Part shown: in pieces, positions 16,232-24,692 of the stretch | Layout: each line of letters begins with the position of its first letter | Position numbering within the stretch: the stretch's first letter is position 1 | Source of the DNA: Sutcliffiella horikoshii | GTDB taxonomy: Bacteria > Bacillota > Bacilli > Bacillales > Bacillaceae_I | Direction: 5' to 3' | Length of the DNA: 64,000 nt | Assembly (NCBI RefSeq): GCF_008180725.1 | Contig: NZ_VTEV01000003.1 | Span: forward strand, 531,356 to 595,355 | Program-made: the position numbers and the translations under genes | The notes under the pieces: generated by a model | What the model was told of the DNA's origin: nothing | The model's database searches: none | Seen by the model: the letters and a program-made list of their open reading frames with translations, nothing else

Positions 16232-17821
16232 ATGATGAAAACGGTTGGAATTGATAATGGGTTAACAAAATTAATTTACGGAAGCAACACACATGTTCAA
16301 CTGTCTGTTCCTCAATTGGTAGAAAAAATATTAAACCGTAACGAAGGCTGCTTGACCTCAACTGGTGCAGTACTCGCAACCACTGGCAAATACACGGGTC
16401 GCTCCCCTAAAGATAAATTTATTGTAGAAGAAGAAATTAGCCGAGATAAAATTGATTGGGGTACCGTCAACCGCCCTATCTCTGAAGATGTATTTGATCG
16501 CCTATATAACAAAGTTCTCACATACTTAGAAAACAAAGATGAAGTGTTCGTGTTTAAAGGATTTGCAGGTGCCGATGATAAATATCAACTGCCAATTCAA
16601 GTAATCAACGAATTCGCTTGGCACAACCTTTTTGCACAACAGTTATTCATCAAGCCAAATGAAGAGCAATTGGCTAAACATGAAACCGCATTCAGCATTG
16701 TTTCTGCTCCAAACTTCAAAGCGGATCCTGCAGTGGACGGGACAAATTCAGAAGCATTCATCATGATCTCCTTCAGCAAACGAATTGTGCTGATTGGTGG
16801 GACTGAATATGCCGGGGAAATGAAAAAGTCCATTTTCTCTGTTATGAACTACCTTCTACCAGAAAACGGAATTATGCCAATGCACTGCTCTGCGAACGTA
16901 GGACGTGAAGGCGATGTAGCATTATTCTTTGGACTATCCGGCACAGGTAAAACAACACTATCTGCCGACCCTAACCGCAAGCTTATCGGTGACGACGAGC
17001 ACGGCTGGTCTAACACAGGTGTATTTAACATTGAAGGCGGATGCTATGCTAAGTGCATCGGTTTGACACGTGAAAAAGAACCACAAATCTTTGATGCGAT
17101 CCGTTTTGGATCAGTCCTTGAAAATGTAGTCATTGACGGTCAATCCAGAATTGCTGATTATGAGAACTCTACGCTAACTGAAAATACACGTGCAGCTTAT
17201 TCTCTGGATGCAATGGAAAATATCGTTCAGCCGAGCATTGCTGGTCACCCGAATACCATCGTCTTTTTAACAGCCGATGCAACAGGTGTATTGCCTCCAA
17301 TCTCTAAGCTTTCTAAAGAACAAGCTATGTTCCATTTCCTAAGTGGTTACACAAGTAAACTTGCAGGCACAGAGCGCGGAATCACATCACCACAAGCTAC
17401 TTTCTCCACTTGCTTTGGCTCACCGTTCCTGCCGCTACCTGCTACGACCTATGCAGAGATGCTTGGAAAGAAAATCGATGAGCACAACGTACAGGTCTAC
17501 CTTGTTAACACAGGCTGGACTGGCGGAGAATATGGCGTTGGAAGTCGCATGAAGCTTTCCTACACAAGAGCAATGGTACAGGCGGCACTAGAAGGCGACT
17601 TGACTAATGTAGAAGTAGAAAAAGATCCATACTTTGGCGTTTCCATTCCAGTACATGTTCCTGGTGTACCTGATGAAGTGTTACAACCAAAGAAAACATG
17701 GCATAACGAAGAGAAATACGATCAATCTGCACGTGAGCTTGCAGGCAAGTTCAAAATGAACTTCAAGAAGTTTGAAAATGTACCTGCGGAAGTCCTTGAG
17801 TTGGGCGGACCTACGGTATAA
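16232..17821 (+). CDS. pckA: Phosphoenolpyruvate carboxykinase (ATP)
   Basis: A 529-residue ATP-dependent PEPCK converting oxaloacetate to PEP, the entry step of gluconeogenesis. Diagnostic segments: [15 protein letters not shown] (P-loop/kinase-1a), [10 protein letters not shown] (metal site) and [30 protein letters not shown] precedes ATGATG at 16232; a longer open frame to 16190 lacks a ribosome-binding site. The gene is divergent from metK with about 400 bp between the riboswitch 5' end and the start. No CcpN-type site could be assigned with confidence. Confidence 0.97.
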   Translation: MMKTVGIDNGLTKLIYGSNTHVQLSVPQLVEKILNRNEGCLTSTGAVLATTGKYTGRSPKDKFIVEEEISRDKIDWGTVNRPISEDVFDRLYNKVLTYLENKDEVFVFKGFAGADDKYQLPIQVINEFAWHNLFAQQLFIKPNEEQLAKHETAFSIVSAPNFKADPAVDGTNSEAFIMISFSKRIVLIGGTEYAGEMKKSIFSVMNYLLPENGIMPMHCSANVGREGDVALFFGLSGTGKTTLSADPNRKLIGDDEHGWSNTGVFNIEGGCYAKCIGLTREKEPQIFDAIRFGSVLENVVIDGQSRIADYENSTLTENTRAAYSLDAMENIVQPSIAGHPNTIVFLTADATGVLPPISKLSKEQAMFHFLSGYTSKLAGTERGITSPQATFSTCFGSPFLPLPATTYAEMLGKKIDEHNVQVYLVNTGWTGGEYGVGSRMKLSYTRAMVQAALEGDLTNVEVEKDPYFGVSIPVHVPGVPDEVLQPKKTWHNEEKYDQSARELAGKFKMNFKKFENVPAEVLELGGPTV

Positions 17822-17837
17822 TTGGTAAAATATTTGA

Positions 17838-17868
17838 GCCAACCAAGGCTGTGAGAGACTTGGTTGGC
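17838..17868 (+). terminator. Terminator of pckA
   Basis: GCCAACCAAG / CTTGGTTGGC with an 11-nt loop and TTTTT tail, 17 nt past the stop. Confidence 0.92.
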
Positions 17869-17907
17869 TTTTTGGTTTATTGGGGGCGCTAAAAGATCAC
17901 CCTATTT

Positions 17908-18479
17908 GACTGTTTCCATTTGTTCAGCGGCGGTCGGGGCATTTAGGGCCCTTCTATTTGACCGTTTCTCTCTATTTAACCCGCATTCGGGCTTATAGAG
18001 CTGGTCTATTTGACCGTTTCTCTCTTTCTAACCGGCGTTCGGGCTTATAGAGCTGGTCTATTCGACCGTTTCTCTCTTCCTAACCGGCGTTCGGGCTTAT
18101 AGAGCTGGTCTATTTGACCGTTTCTCTCTTCCTAACCGGCGTTCGGGCTTATAGAGCTGGTCTATTCGACCGTTTCTCTCTTCCTAACCCGCATTCGGGC
18201 TTATAGAGCTGGTCTATTCGACCGTTTCTCTCTTCCTAACCGGCGTTCGGGCTTATAGAGCTGTTCTATTCGACCGTTTCTCTCTTCCTAACCTGCGTTC
18301 GGGCTTATAGAGCTGTTCTATTCGACCGCTTCTCTATTTTTTCATGGGACCTGGCGTATAATTTGCTTCCTCTTCTACCGTTTTCTGTTTCCACAATGCG
18401 TTTCGGGCGGAGAGAACCCCTCTCTCCTACTGTTTTCCCTCCCCACATTGTGTTTTGGGCGGTGAGAGAAGCCACCTCT
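17908..18479. repeat. 52-bp tandem repeat array, 11 units
   Basis: The anchor GACCGTTTCTCTCTTCC recurs at 17908, 17960, 18012, 18064, 18116, 18168, 18220, 18272 and 18324, and in decayed form (TACCGTTTTC, TACTGTTTTC) at 18376 and 18428, always exactly 52 bp apart. Central units also share CCGGCGTTCGGGCTTATAGAGCTG. Units are nearly identical in the middle and degenerate at both ends. The period is not a multiple of 3, there is no ORF and there are no unique spacers, so this is neither coding nor CRISPR. It fills the whole pckA-ytmA gap. Confidence 0.95.
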
Positions 18480-18521
18480 CTGACTTAGGAAGCTGAAGCC
18501 CCTGCTGCCTCGCTCACTCCA

Positions 18522-19304
18522 TCACTGCTCCTTCATCCACCTCGTCAACCGCTCAACAATCCTCCGATTTTCCCTAGGCGGAAAATAATGCGTGTACTCC
18601 GGATAATACCACGCCTCCACCTTCTTCCCCATCTCCTTCGCACACTTTTCCAATCTATAAGAATGCTCAATAGAAACGTTTTTGTCCTGCTCCCCGTGGA
18701 TAATTAAGATTGGAGCAACCAACCTTTCAAGCTCGAACAGTGGTGTCCTCCACTCATATCGCTCTGGATATTTATTCGGAGTCCCTCCAATTACGCGCTT
18801 CATCATACGGCGCAGGTCCACTCTCTCCTCATAGGTGAGAAACATATCGGAAACACCGCCCCAGGAAACAACAGAACATACTTCAGGAAATTCAATACCT
18901 GTCATGAGAGCCATCACACCGCCGCGAGAGAAACCGAAGACATGAATACGATCAGCCTTCACTTTCTCATGACACGCTAACAACTTATAAGCAGCAAACG
19001 CATCCTCCCTATCATCTCCAGCAAAATCCTCATTCCCCTCGCCGCCCTGATTTCCACGGTAAAATGGCGCCATCACCACAAAGCCTTCAGAGGCGAATTG
19101 AACGATACGGCCAACACGAACTTGTCCGACATTTTTTATGCCGCCCCTTAAATATAAAAATCCATCATACTTCCCTTCCGCTTTCGGTTCAGCAAGCAGG
19201 CCCTTTACCTTCAAACCATTGCTTAAATAGGTCACTGAAAAAACACTGATATACGGACTGGGCGATGGAAATGGAGTCTTTTCAATAATCATCCCGTCTT
19301 GCAA
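18522..19304 (-). CDS. ytmA: Prolyl-oligopeptidase-like alpha/beta hydrolase YtmA
   Basis: A 260-residue S9-type serine hydrolase: oxyanion/strand region LYLRGGIKNVG, FYRGNQGGEGNEDFAGDDREDA, nucleophile GFSRGGVM, acid in HGEQDKNVS and the catalytic histidine near YPEYTHYFPP. It closely resembles B. subtilis YtmA (uncharacterised peptidase/esterase). The start is a judgement: TTG at 19304 has the better ribosome-binding site (AAAGGGGGCAATATT), whereas ATG at 19292 (MIIEKTPFPSPS) corresponds to the B. subtilis start. The frame is open to 19334. Divergent from ytlACD, as expected for this neighbourhood. Confidence 0.9.
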   Translation of the reverse strand: MQDGMIIEKTPFPSPSPYISVFSVTYLSNGLKVKGLLAEPKAEGKYDGFLYLRGGIKNVGQVRVGRIVQFASEGFVVMAPFYRGNQGGEGNEDFAGDDREDAFAAYKLLACHEKVKADRIHVFGFSRGGVMALMTGIEFPEVCSVVSWGGVSDMFLTYEERVDLRRMMKRVIGGTPNKYPERYEWRTPLFELERLVAPILIIHGEQDKNVSIEHSYRLEKCAKEMGKKVEAWYYPEYTHYFPPRENRRIVERLTRWMKEQ

Positions 19305-19415
19305 AATATTGCCCCCTTTTGACGCACTAGGCATTCACACATATTTAGCCCAAATCATACGCTAATCTATAAAAACATACAAAGCATATGCCCACAATTT
19401 CTGAGGAGGTAGGAC

Positions 19416-20411
19416 ATGAAAGGTTTAAGAATTACGTTAAGTATTTTATTATCTTTTGCTTTAATCGCTGCGCTTGCAGCTTGCGGTGGCGGCAAAACAG
19501 AAAAGGTTCGGATTGCCGAAGTTACCCGCTCTATTTTTTATGCTCCCCAATATGTTGCGATTGAAAAAGGCTTTTTTGAAGAAGAAGGTCTTGAAGTGGA
19601 ACTTACCACTACTTGGGGTGGGGATAAAACCATGACCACCTTGCTCGCTGACGGGGCGGATGTGGCATTAGTGGGTTCTGAAACGTCTATTTACGTGTAT
19701 GCGCAAGGCTCCAATGACCCAATTATTAACTTTGCCCAACTAACACAGACTGATGGAACTTTCTTAGTGTCCAGAGAAAAATTGGATAATTTTGAGTGGG
19801 ATGATTTAAAAGGCAGTACCTTCCTTGGGCAGCGTAAAGGCGGCATGCCTCAAATGGCCGGTGAGTTCGTCCTAAAAAAGAATGGGATTGACCCACAAAA
19901 TGATTTAAACCTGATTCAAAACGTGGACTTCGCCAACATCCCTAGCGCCTTCGCTTCCGGTACAGGTGAGTTTGTGCAGTTATTCGAACCGCAGGCTAGT
20001 ATTTTTGAAGCGGAAGGCATCGGCTATATTGTCGCTTCTTTCGGGGAAGAGTCAGGTCACTTGCCTTATACGACATTCATGGCAAAGGAAAGTTATCTAA
20101 AAGAAAACCCTGAGGCAGCAGAGAAATTCACCCGTGCGCTCTACAAAGCACAACAATGGGTGGAGAATAACCCTGCTTCTGAAACTGCCAAAGTCATCCT
20201 TCCATACTTTGAAGATACGTCAGTAGAATTAATTGAAACCGTTGTGGACCGTTACAAGAGTCAAGGTTCTTTCGCCACCAATCCAATCCTGGATCAAGAT
20301 GAATGGGATAACCTGCAAAACATCATGGACACAGCCGGGGAGCTTCCACAATATGTGGAATACGGCACATTAGTAAATACAACCATTGCAGAAGAGGTAA
20401 TGGAAGAATAG
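19416..20411 (+). CDS. ytlA: ABC transporter substrate-binding lipoprotein YtlA
   Basis: A 331-residue SsuA/ThiY/NMT1-type solute-binding protein. A signal peptide ends in a lipobox (ALAAC, Cys at about residue 23), so it is membrane-anchored outside the cell. Typical segments are YAPQYVAIEKGFFEEEGLEV and a Thr/Gly-rich pocket. The family binds small aromatic, sulfonate or pyrimidine compounds; the true ligand of YtlA is not established. First gene of ytlA-ytlC-ytlD; ribosome-binding site GAGGAGGTAGGAC. No riboswitch was recognised in the 110-bp leader. Confidence 0.92.
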   Translation: MKGLRITLSILLSFALIAALAACGGGKTEKVRIAEVTRSIFYAPQYVAIEKGFFEEEGLEVELTTTWGGDKTMTTLLADGADVALVGSETSIYVYAQGSNDPIINFAQLTQTDGTFLVSREKLDNFEWDDLKGSTFLGQRKGGMPQMAGEFVLKKNGIDPQNDLNLIQNVDFANIPSAFASGTGEFVQLFEPQASIFEAEGIGYIVASFGEESGHLPYTTFMAKESYLKENPEAAEKFTRALYKAQQWVENNPASETAKVILPYFEDTSVELIETVVDRYKSQGSFATNPILDQDEWDNLQNIMDTAGELPQYVEYGTLVNTTIAEEVMEE

Positions 20412-20422
20412 GATGATGAACG

Positions 20423-21202
20423 ATGAGTTTATTATCAGTTAATCATATAAATCATATCTATTTTACTCCTGAACGGGCTACAAAGGTACTAGAAGACATC
20501 TCCATCTCTATTGAGGAAGGCGAGTTCATCTCCTTCCTTGGCCCTAGTGGCTGTGGGAAGACAACACTTTTATCCATTATTGCGGGTCTCCTTAAACCGA
20601 CAGAAGGTACCGTATTGTTAGGCGATAAACCTTCCAAAGAATGCGTCTCCAATATTGGCTATATGCTTCAACAGGATTATCTTTTTCCATGGAAGACTAT
20701 TGAGGAGAATGTACTTCTTGGGTTGAAGATTGCAGATAAACAGACGAAATTAAATATGGAAAGAACCTTACAACTGCTTAAAGAAATGGGACTGCCGGAT
20801 GTTGAAAAGTTATATCCTTCTCAGTTATCTGGTGGAATGAGGCAACGCGCAGCACTTGTCCGAACACTTGCCACCGATCCTCAGCTCCTGCTTCTTGATG
20901 AACCATTTTCAGCTCTGGACTACCAGACGAAGCTTAAGCTTGAGGATTTAGTCTTCACCACACTCAAGTCCTTTAAAAAAACCGCTTTGCTCGTCACCCA
21001 TGACATCGGGGAAGCCATCGCAATGAGTGACCGCATCTTTCTGTTAAAAGCGAACCCTGGACGGTTGGCGAAAACGTTCATCGTTCCAGAAGAATTAAGA
21101 AACATGATCCCATTTGAAGCAAGGCAGCACCCTGACTTCTCCTCCTTGTTCCAAAAGATTTGGAAGGAGTTGGAGCAACTTGAACAAGAAAGCGAACATT
21201 GA
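20423..21202 (+). CDS. ytlC: ABC transporter ATP-binding protein YtlC
   Basis: A 259-residue ATPase of the SsuB/TauB class: Walker [11 protein letters not shown]-loop [10 protein letters not shown], signature [13 protein letters not shown], Walker [13 protein letters not shown] and switch His in [11 protein letters not shown]. It energises uptake of the YtlA ligand through YtlD. It starts 11 nt after ytlA, and its 3' end overlaps the ytlD start by 23 nt. Confidence 0.93.
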   Translation: MSLLSVNHINHIYFTPERATKVLEDISISIEEGEFISFLGPSGCGKTTLLSIIAGLLKPTEGTVLLGDKPSKECVSNIGYMLQQDYLFPWKTIEENVLLGLKIADKQTKLNMERTLQLLKEMGLPDVEKLYPSQLSGGMRQRAALVRTLATDPQLLLLDEPFSALDYQTKLKLEDLVFTTLKSFKKTALLVTHDIGEAIAMSDRIFLLKANPGRLAKTFIVPEELRNMIPFEARQHPDFSSLFQKIWKELEQLEQESEH

Positions 21203-21986
21203 CCTTCTTCACCAAGGTTATTTAAAACAGCTTAAAAAGGTAACTTATCAAGTAAGGTTATATCAGCTAATCATCTTTATTGTCTTTTTTTCCGCTTGGG
21301 AGCTTGCCGGGAAAAACAGCTGGATTAATCCATTACTGTTCAGCTATCCAAGTCGGATCTGGAATCTGTTCATGGAGAAAATAAAAGACGGAACGCTGCT
21401 TTCCAATATCAGTATCACAGTAACCGAAACCATCTTCGGATTCATTCTCGGAACACTCATTGGAACGATCTTGGCTGCCATCCTCTGGTGGTCACCCATG
21501 ATTTCTAGAGTGCTTGAGCCTTATTTAGTCATTCTTAATGCAATGCCTAAAGTCGCGCTGGGCCCTATTTTAATTGTAGCTATTGGGCCTAATATGGGGT
21601 CGATTATTACAATGGGCGCTATTATTTCCGTCATTATCACAACCATTGTTGTTTATACCGCCTTTAAAGAAGTAGATGATAACTATCTAAAAGTTCTGAG
21701 GACCTTCGGAGCAACCCGCAGACAACTTTTCCAGCAAGCAGTTCTCCCAGCGTCCTATCCTACTATTATTTCTACCCTTAAAGTGAATGTCGGTTTGGCT
21801 TGGGTCGGAGTCATTGTCGGCGAATTTCTGGTCAGTTCCAAAGGACTGGGGTATATGATTATCTATGGCTTTCAAGTATTCAACTTCACCCTCGTACTAT
21901 TGAGCTTATTAATTATCGCAGTATTTGCGACCATCATGTATCAACTAGTCGAGTATCTTGAAAAAAAGCTTGTTAAACATACGTAA
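21180..21986 (+). CDS. ytlD: ABC transporter permease YtlD
   Basis: A 268-residue BPD-type permease with about six membrane helices and an EAA loop ([35 protein letters not shown]). The frame is open to 21114, but that region is inside ytlC. The TTG at 21180, preceded by AAGGAGTTGGAGCAAC, gives a typical N-terminus and family length. Overlap with ytlC implies translational coupling. The TTG start is inference; no ATG exists near the N-terminal boundary. Confidence 0.88.
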   Translation: MNKKANIDLLHQGYLKQLKKVTYQVRLYQLIIFIVFFSAWELAGKNSWINPLLFSYPSRIWNLFMEKIKDGTLLSNISITVTETIFGFILGTLIGTILAAILWWSPMISRVLEPYLVILNAMPKVALGPILIVAIGPNMGSIITMGAIISVIITTIVVYTAFKEVDDNYLKVLRTFGATRRQLFQQAVLPASYPTIISTLKVNVGLAWVGVIVGEFLVSSKGLGYMIIYGFQVFNFTLVLLSLLIIAVFATIMYQLVEYLEKKLVKHT

Positions 21987-21992
21987 AAAGAA

Positions 21993-22020
21993 AGAGCAAC
22001 CCCTCAAATGGAGTTGCTCT
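21993..22020. terminator. Bidirectional terminator between ytlD and ytkD, overlapping the ytkD stop
   Basis: AGAGCAAC / GTTGCTCT stem with a 12-nt loop and T-rich tails. The convergent ytkD gene ends at 22004, inside the loop, so the last ytkD codons form one hairpin arm. Confidence 0.8.
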
Positions 22021-22477
22021 TCTTTATTTTATCAAGACAATGCGTTAGAACATCGTCCTTCATAATGAAACTAAATCGGTTATCTTTTCTTATGTTTGCT
22101 GGTATCTCCTTCAAGAGGACAGGACCATTTGTTTCAAAGTATGTAGACTGCTTTTCTAACTTATCAATTACTGCAAAATATACATTTTTAACAATGACTT
22201 TTTCTCTTCCGTCCACTTTATACTGCCCTATGTATTTTAACTGGGACACATGTCCACCTGTTTCTTCCTTTACTTCTCTAATCGCACCTTGGTCGGCGGT
22301 TTCCCCATCTTCTACTTTTCCACCTGGAAACTCCATTCCCCTGTTCTTATGACTGGTCAACAGCCAATGATTTTGGTAACGGCAAATGACCCAGACGTGT
22401 TTGGGATTTTGAGAAAAAGGATGGTCTTCAAAGGATAACATCACTCGGTTGTTATAAATATCTTCAAACTCATACAT
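22004..22477 (-). CDS. ytkD: NUDIX nucleoside triphosphatase YtkD
   Basis: A 157-residue NUDIX hydrolase. The Nudix box is complete: GGKVEDGETADQGAIREVKEETGG (GX5EX7REUXEEXGU). B. subtilis YtkD is a stress-induced antimutator hydrolysing 8-oxo-(d)GTP and other NTPs. The ATG at 22477 gives the family length. The neighbouring dps and ytkC genes match the B. subtilis order. Confidence 0.93.
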   Translation of the reverse strand: MYEFEDIYNNRVMLSFEDHPFSQNPKHVWVICRYQNHWLLTSHKNRGMEFPGGKVEDGETADQGAIREVKEETGGHVSQLKYIGQYKVDGREKVIVKNVYFAVIDKLEKQSTYFETNGPVLLKEIPANIRKDNRFSFIMKDDVLTHCLDKIKKSNSI

Positions 22478-22582
22478 ACTATCGAAACTCCAATATCTCT
22501 TTTTTCTTATTTATCTTATCATAGTAGCATCGAAAATGTGAGAGTCAAGTACCCTATTTAGACCATCATTGGTAAAAAACAT

Positions 22583-22903
22583 CTATTCGATTAGATCTTC
22601 CATTAATCCCTGATCTTTAATATGGCTCTTAGTTGCTTCATCCCCAAGCTCATATATCATCTTGAACGCCTGTTGCAATCCGTTATCATATGCATCATTT
22701 GTTTTGTCAAAATGATATTGTACATACGGTATGTGGGCCCGCCAAAAGCCTTGCCAATCAGAAGAATAGTTTTGATCAAAAATTTCCCTTAAATGTGTTA
22801 TTTCATCATCTGTTGCCTGTATTTGATAGTCCCAAGAAGATGCTGTACTCACTTGTGAAATTGAACCCTCTGCTAGTGAAATGTAGTACGTTTTACGCTC
22901 CAT
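22583..22903 (-). CDS. Conserved small Bacillaceae protein of unknown function
   Basis: A 106-residue acidic, soluble protein (MERKTYYISLAEGSISQ...EDLIE) with no signal peptide or membrane segment. I recognise similar short proteins in Bacillus genomes, sometimes labelled hydrolase without evidence, but cannot name a function. Aromatic-rich motifs such as YSSDWQGFWRAHIPYVQYHFDKTNDAYD suggest a compact fold. It sits between ytkD and ytkC, same strand, with gaps of 105 and 73 bp; AAAGGGTGAAGATAC precedes the ATG. Confidence 0.8.
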   Translation of the reverse strand: MERKTYYISLAEGSISQVSTASSWDYQIQATDDEITHLREIFDQNYSSDWQGFWRAHIPYVQYHFDKTNDAYDNGLQQAFKMIYELGDEATKSHIKDQGLMEDLIE

Positions 22904-22976
22904 GTATCTTCACCCTTTCCAGTATCTTCTCTTATTTTCACACAAAACCTGTGCTTTATTCTTTTAGATTCACTAG

Positions 22977-23375
22977 TTATGGGTCCGCCTTTTTTTTAAT
23001 GGCATCAATAACTTTTTTCAAGATGTTCGGTATTGGTACACCCATTCGTGACGCGTTCTCCATAATGGAAATAAATTCATTTACCAAATAAAATAAAATC
23101 GTAACGTCTTTAATTAAATTAGTACCTAATATAATGTCCAACACATGCGCAATGCTAACTAATGCAAAAATAAATACCTTTTGTGCGATACCCTTAAAAC
23201 CCACTCGACTCGAAAGGCGCTTTTCAACAAATGCCGCCATAATCCCTGTTAAATAATCAACGACTACAAACATAATTAAAAACATTAATAGTGAACTAAA
23301 GCCTCCGTAAAAAATAGAAGCCATGGAACCCACTATTGATGCAATTCCAAAACAAATTAAATTGTACTTGTCCAT
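22977..23375 (-). CDS. ytkC: Phage-holin-like membrane protein YtkC
   Basis: A 132-residue protein with three to four hydrophobic segments and a C-terminal lysine-rich tail (VIDAIKKKADP). The pattern MFVVVDYLTGIMAAFVEKRLSSRVGFKGIAQKV is characteristic of the Bacteriophage_holin_4 (TcdE/UtxA/YtkC) family. No endolysin gene is adjacent, so it is probably not part of a live prophage; B. subtilis YtkC has the same orphan context. AGGGGGATTTGTC precedes ATG at 23375. Confidence 0.88.
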   Translation of the reverse strand: MDKYNLICFGIASIVGSMASIFYGGFSSLLMFLIMFVVVDYLTGIMAAFVEKRLSSRVGFKGIAQKVFIFALVSIAHVLDIILGTNLIKDVTILFYLVNEFISIMENASRMGVPIPNILKKVIDAIKKKADP

Positions 23376-23521
23376 GACAAATCCCCCTGCACCTCACTTT
23401 TTTCTATAATCCATATTATGCAAAATACTAATAGCCCGTTACGAAATAGTAGGGTTTTGTGTATGAACTTAACAAATTGGAGGAAACTAATCATTATTTT
23501 ACTAGAGGAGATAGAAGAAAT

Positions 23522-23758
23522 ATGAAGACTTTTGAAACGTTCGTTAATAAATATCATAAAAAATGGATTCGGGATGATGAAGATATTGATGCAGTTGCGT
23601 ATTCTATCGTGAACAGTTTTTCAAGAGAGCAATGCATCGATCTTATAGCGGAATTATCAGATGAAGACCTCCATCAAGTGGTGGCAGAATTGGTGATGGA
23701 GCAGGTAAAAGAGTTGTTGATTAGTGGAGGTCATGGCGACCAAGGTCTGCTTCATTAA
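23522..23758 (+). CDS. Small acidic hypothetical protein (possibly DUF6154)
   Basis: A 78-residue soluble acidic helical protein: MKTFETFVNKYHKKWIRDDE, then AELSDEDLHQVVAELVMEQVKELL. The ATG at 23522 follows GAGGAGATAGAAGAAAT; a longer frame to 23459 has no ribosome-binding site. Similar proteins occur in Bacillus (possibly DUF6154) without known function. It is monocistronic, convergent with dps and separated from it by a strong hairpin. Confidence 0.75.
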   Translation: MKTFETFVNKYHKKWIRDDEDIDAVAYSIVNSFSREQCIDLIAELSDEDLHQVVAELVMEQVKELLISGGHGDQGLLH

Positions 23759-23775
23759 CCTTTGTCAGAAAAAAA

Positions 23776-23816
23776 AGCCTGATGCAAGGACTTCGGAAAA
23801 GTCCTTCCATCAGGCT
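23776..23816. terminator. Bidirectional terminator between the small ORF and dps
   Basis: AGCCTGATG..AAGGACTT / AAGTCCTT..CATCAGGCT with a short loop and flanking A/T runs, between convergent genes. Confidence 0.88.
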
Positions 23817-23824
23817 ACTTGATT

Positions 23825-24265
23825 TTATTTTCCTAAGAATGCATGCAACATCCAGTTGTGTTTCTCCACGCTTTGGTGGATGGCAAGAAGCATATCACCA
23901 GTGGTTTCATCTCCCACTTTGTCCGCAATCTCCATGCCTTCTTTTAACTCTTCGATAAGGGTAGAGAAGTCGCTTGCAATGGATTGGACCATTTGCTCTG
24001 CCGTTTCTTTCCCTTCCGCTTCATGGATAGTGGATATCTCCAAAATCTCTTTCATTGTTCCAACAGGAGTTCCCTCAATTGCTAATAATCGCTCTGCCAA
24101 TTCATCAATATGAGTGGCAGCCTCCCCATATAACTCTTCAAACTTTGCATGGAGTGTGAAGAACTCCGGCCCTTTTACAAACCAGTGATAATTATGTAAC
24201 TTGATATAAAGAACACTCCAGTTTGCTACTTGCTTATTTACTACATCTGTTAATTGTTTAGACAT
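23825..24265 (-). CDS. dps: Dps family DNA-binding ferritin-like protein
   Basis: A 146-residue Dps/MrgA protein. The dinuclear ferroxidase residues lie in [35 protein letters not shown]. The dodecamer stores iron and protects DNA. Length, context (ytkD-ytkC-dps) and a sigma-B-type promoter upstream indicate the general-stress Dps of B. subtilis rather than the PerR-controlled MrgA. AAGGAGGCAATGGAACAAA precedes the ATG at 24265. Confidence 0.93.
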   Translation of the reverse strand: MSKQLTDVVNKQVANWSVLYIKLHNYHWFVKGPEFFTLHAKFEELYGEAATHIDELAERLLAIEGTPVGTMKEILEISTIHEAEGKETAEQMVQSIASDFSTLIEELKEGMEIADKVGDETTGDMLLAIHQSVEKHNWMLHAFLGK

Positions 24266-24313
24266 TTTGTTCCATTGCCTCCTTTAAATATTCCAATATA
24301 ATATATAGGTTAT

Positions 24314-24339
24314 TTACCCCTTATAGCGTCCCCCTAAAC
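24314..24339 (-). promoter_or_regulatory. Putative sigma-B promoter of dps
   Basis: Minus strand GTTTAG (24339-24334), a 14-nt spacer and GGGTAA (24319-24314), close to the sigma-B consensus GTTTWW-N13-15-GGGWAW, 49 nt upstream of the dps start. B. subtilis dps is a sigma-B gene. Confidence 0.75.
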
Positions 24340-24424
24340 AATGGACTTATGCCTTGATTAGTTTTTGTTAGAGGGTAATAATGATAGATAATGAATATTA
24401 AATTATCCGGAGGTATACATCACC

Positions 24425-24580
24425 ATGATGACCATATTAATCATCTGCATCATCATCGTACTTGTCGTGCTATTTCTCACCCTACTCTCCACCAACAAAG
24501 CCTACAAATACGAACACACCATAGACCCAATCGAACCAACACAAAACCAAAAAGACCCCGTTGATGAGGAGAAGAAATAA
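24425..24580 (+). CDS. ytzI: Small single-pass membrane protein YtzI
   Basis: A 51-residue protein: an N-terminal hydrophobic helix rich in Ile/Leu/Val (residues 3-22), then a short polar tail ending DEEKK. It resembles B. subtilis YtzI by size, topology and position next to the dps/ytk cluster; function unknown. GGAGG at 24411-24415 precedes ATGATG. Its sequence is strongly C-rich and G-poor on the coding strand. Followed by a GGGGTCAGACCCC element and a terminator. Confidence 0.75.
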   Translation: MMTILIICIIIVLVVLFLTLLSTNKAYKYEHTIDPIEPTQNQKDPVDEEKK

Positions 24581-24594
24581 AAAAATTCCCTTTA

Positions 24595-24634
24595 GGGGTC
24601 AGACCCCTAAAGGAGTTTTGCACTTAACGTCGAA
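24595..24634. repeat. GGGGTCAGACCCC dispersed element (copy 1)
   Basis: Palindrome GGGGTCAGACCCCT followed by AAAGGAGTTTTGCACTTAACGTCGAA. A closely related sequence occurs at 41118-41156, and a degenerate start (GAGGGTCAGACTCCTC) at about 7523-7540. Confidence 0.75.
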
Positions 24635-24664
24635 ACCCCCTGAGCGTCAGGCTCAGGGGGTTTC
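24632..24664. terminator. Bidirectional terminator between ytzI and ycgQ
   Basis: Perfect 13-bp stem GAAACCCCCTGAG / CTCAGGGGGTTTC with a 7-nt loop between convergent genes. Confidence 0.9.
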
Positions 24665-24692
24665 CTACTTTTAATTTTCTGGTTTAAGATAA

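Noticed and set aside
17908..18479. CRISPR array
   Set aside because: Units are directly repeated over their full 52-bp length with no unique spacers and no cas genes; this is a tandem repeat.
22977..23375. Holin gene as evidence of a prophage
   Set aside because: No other phage gene is nearby, and the same orphan ytkC occurs in B. subtilis next to dps.
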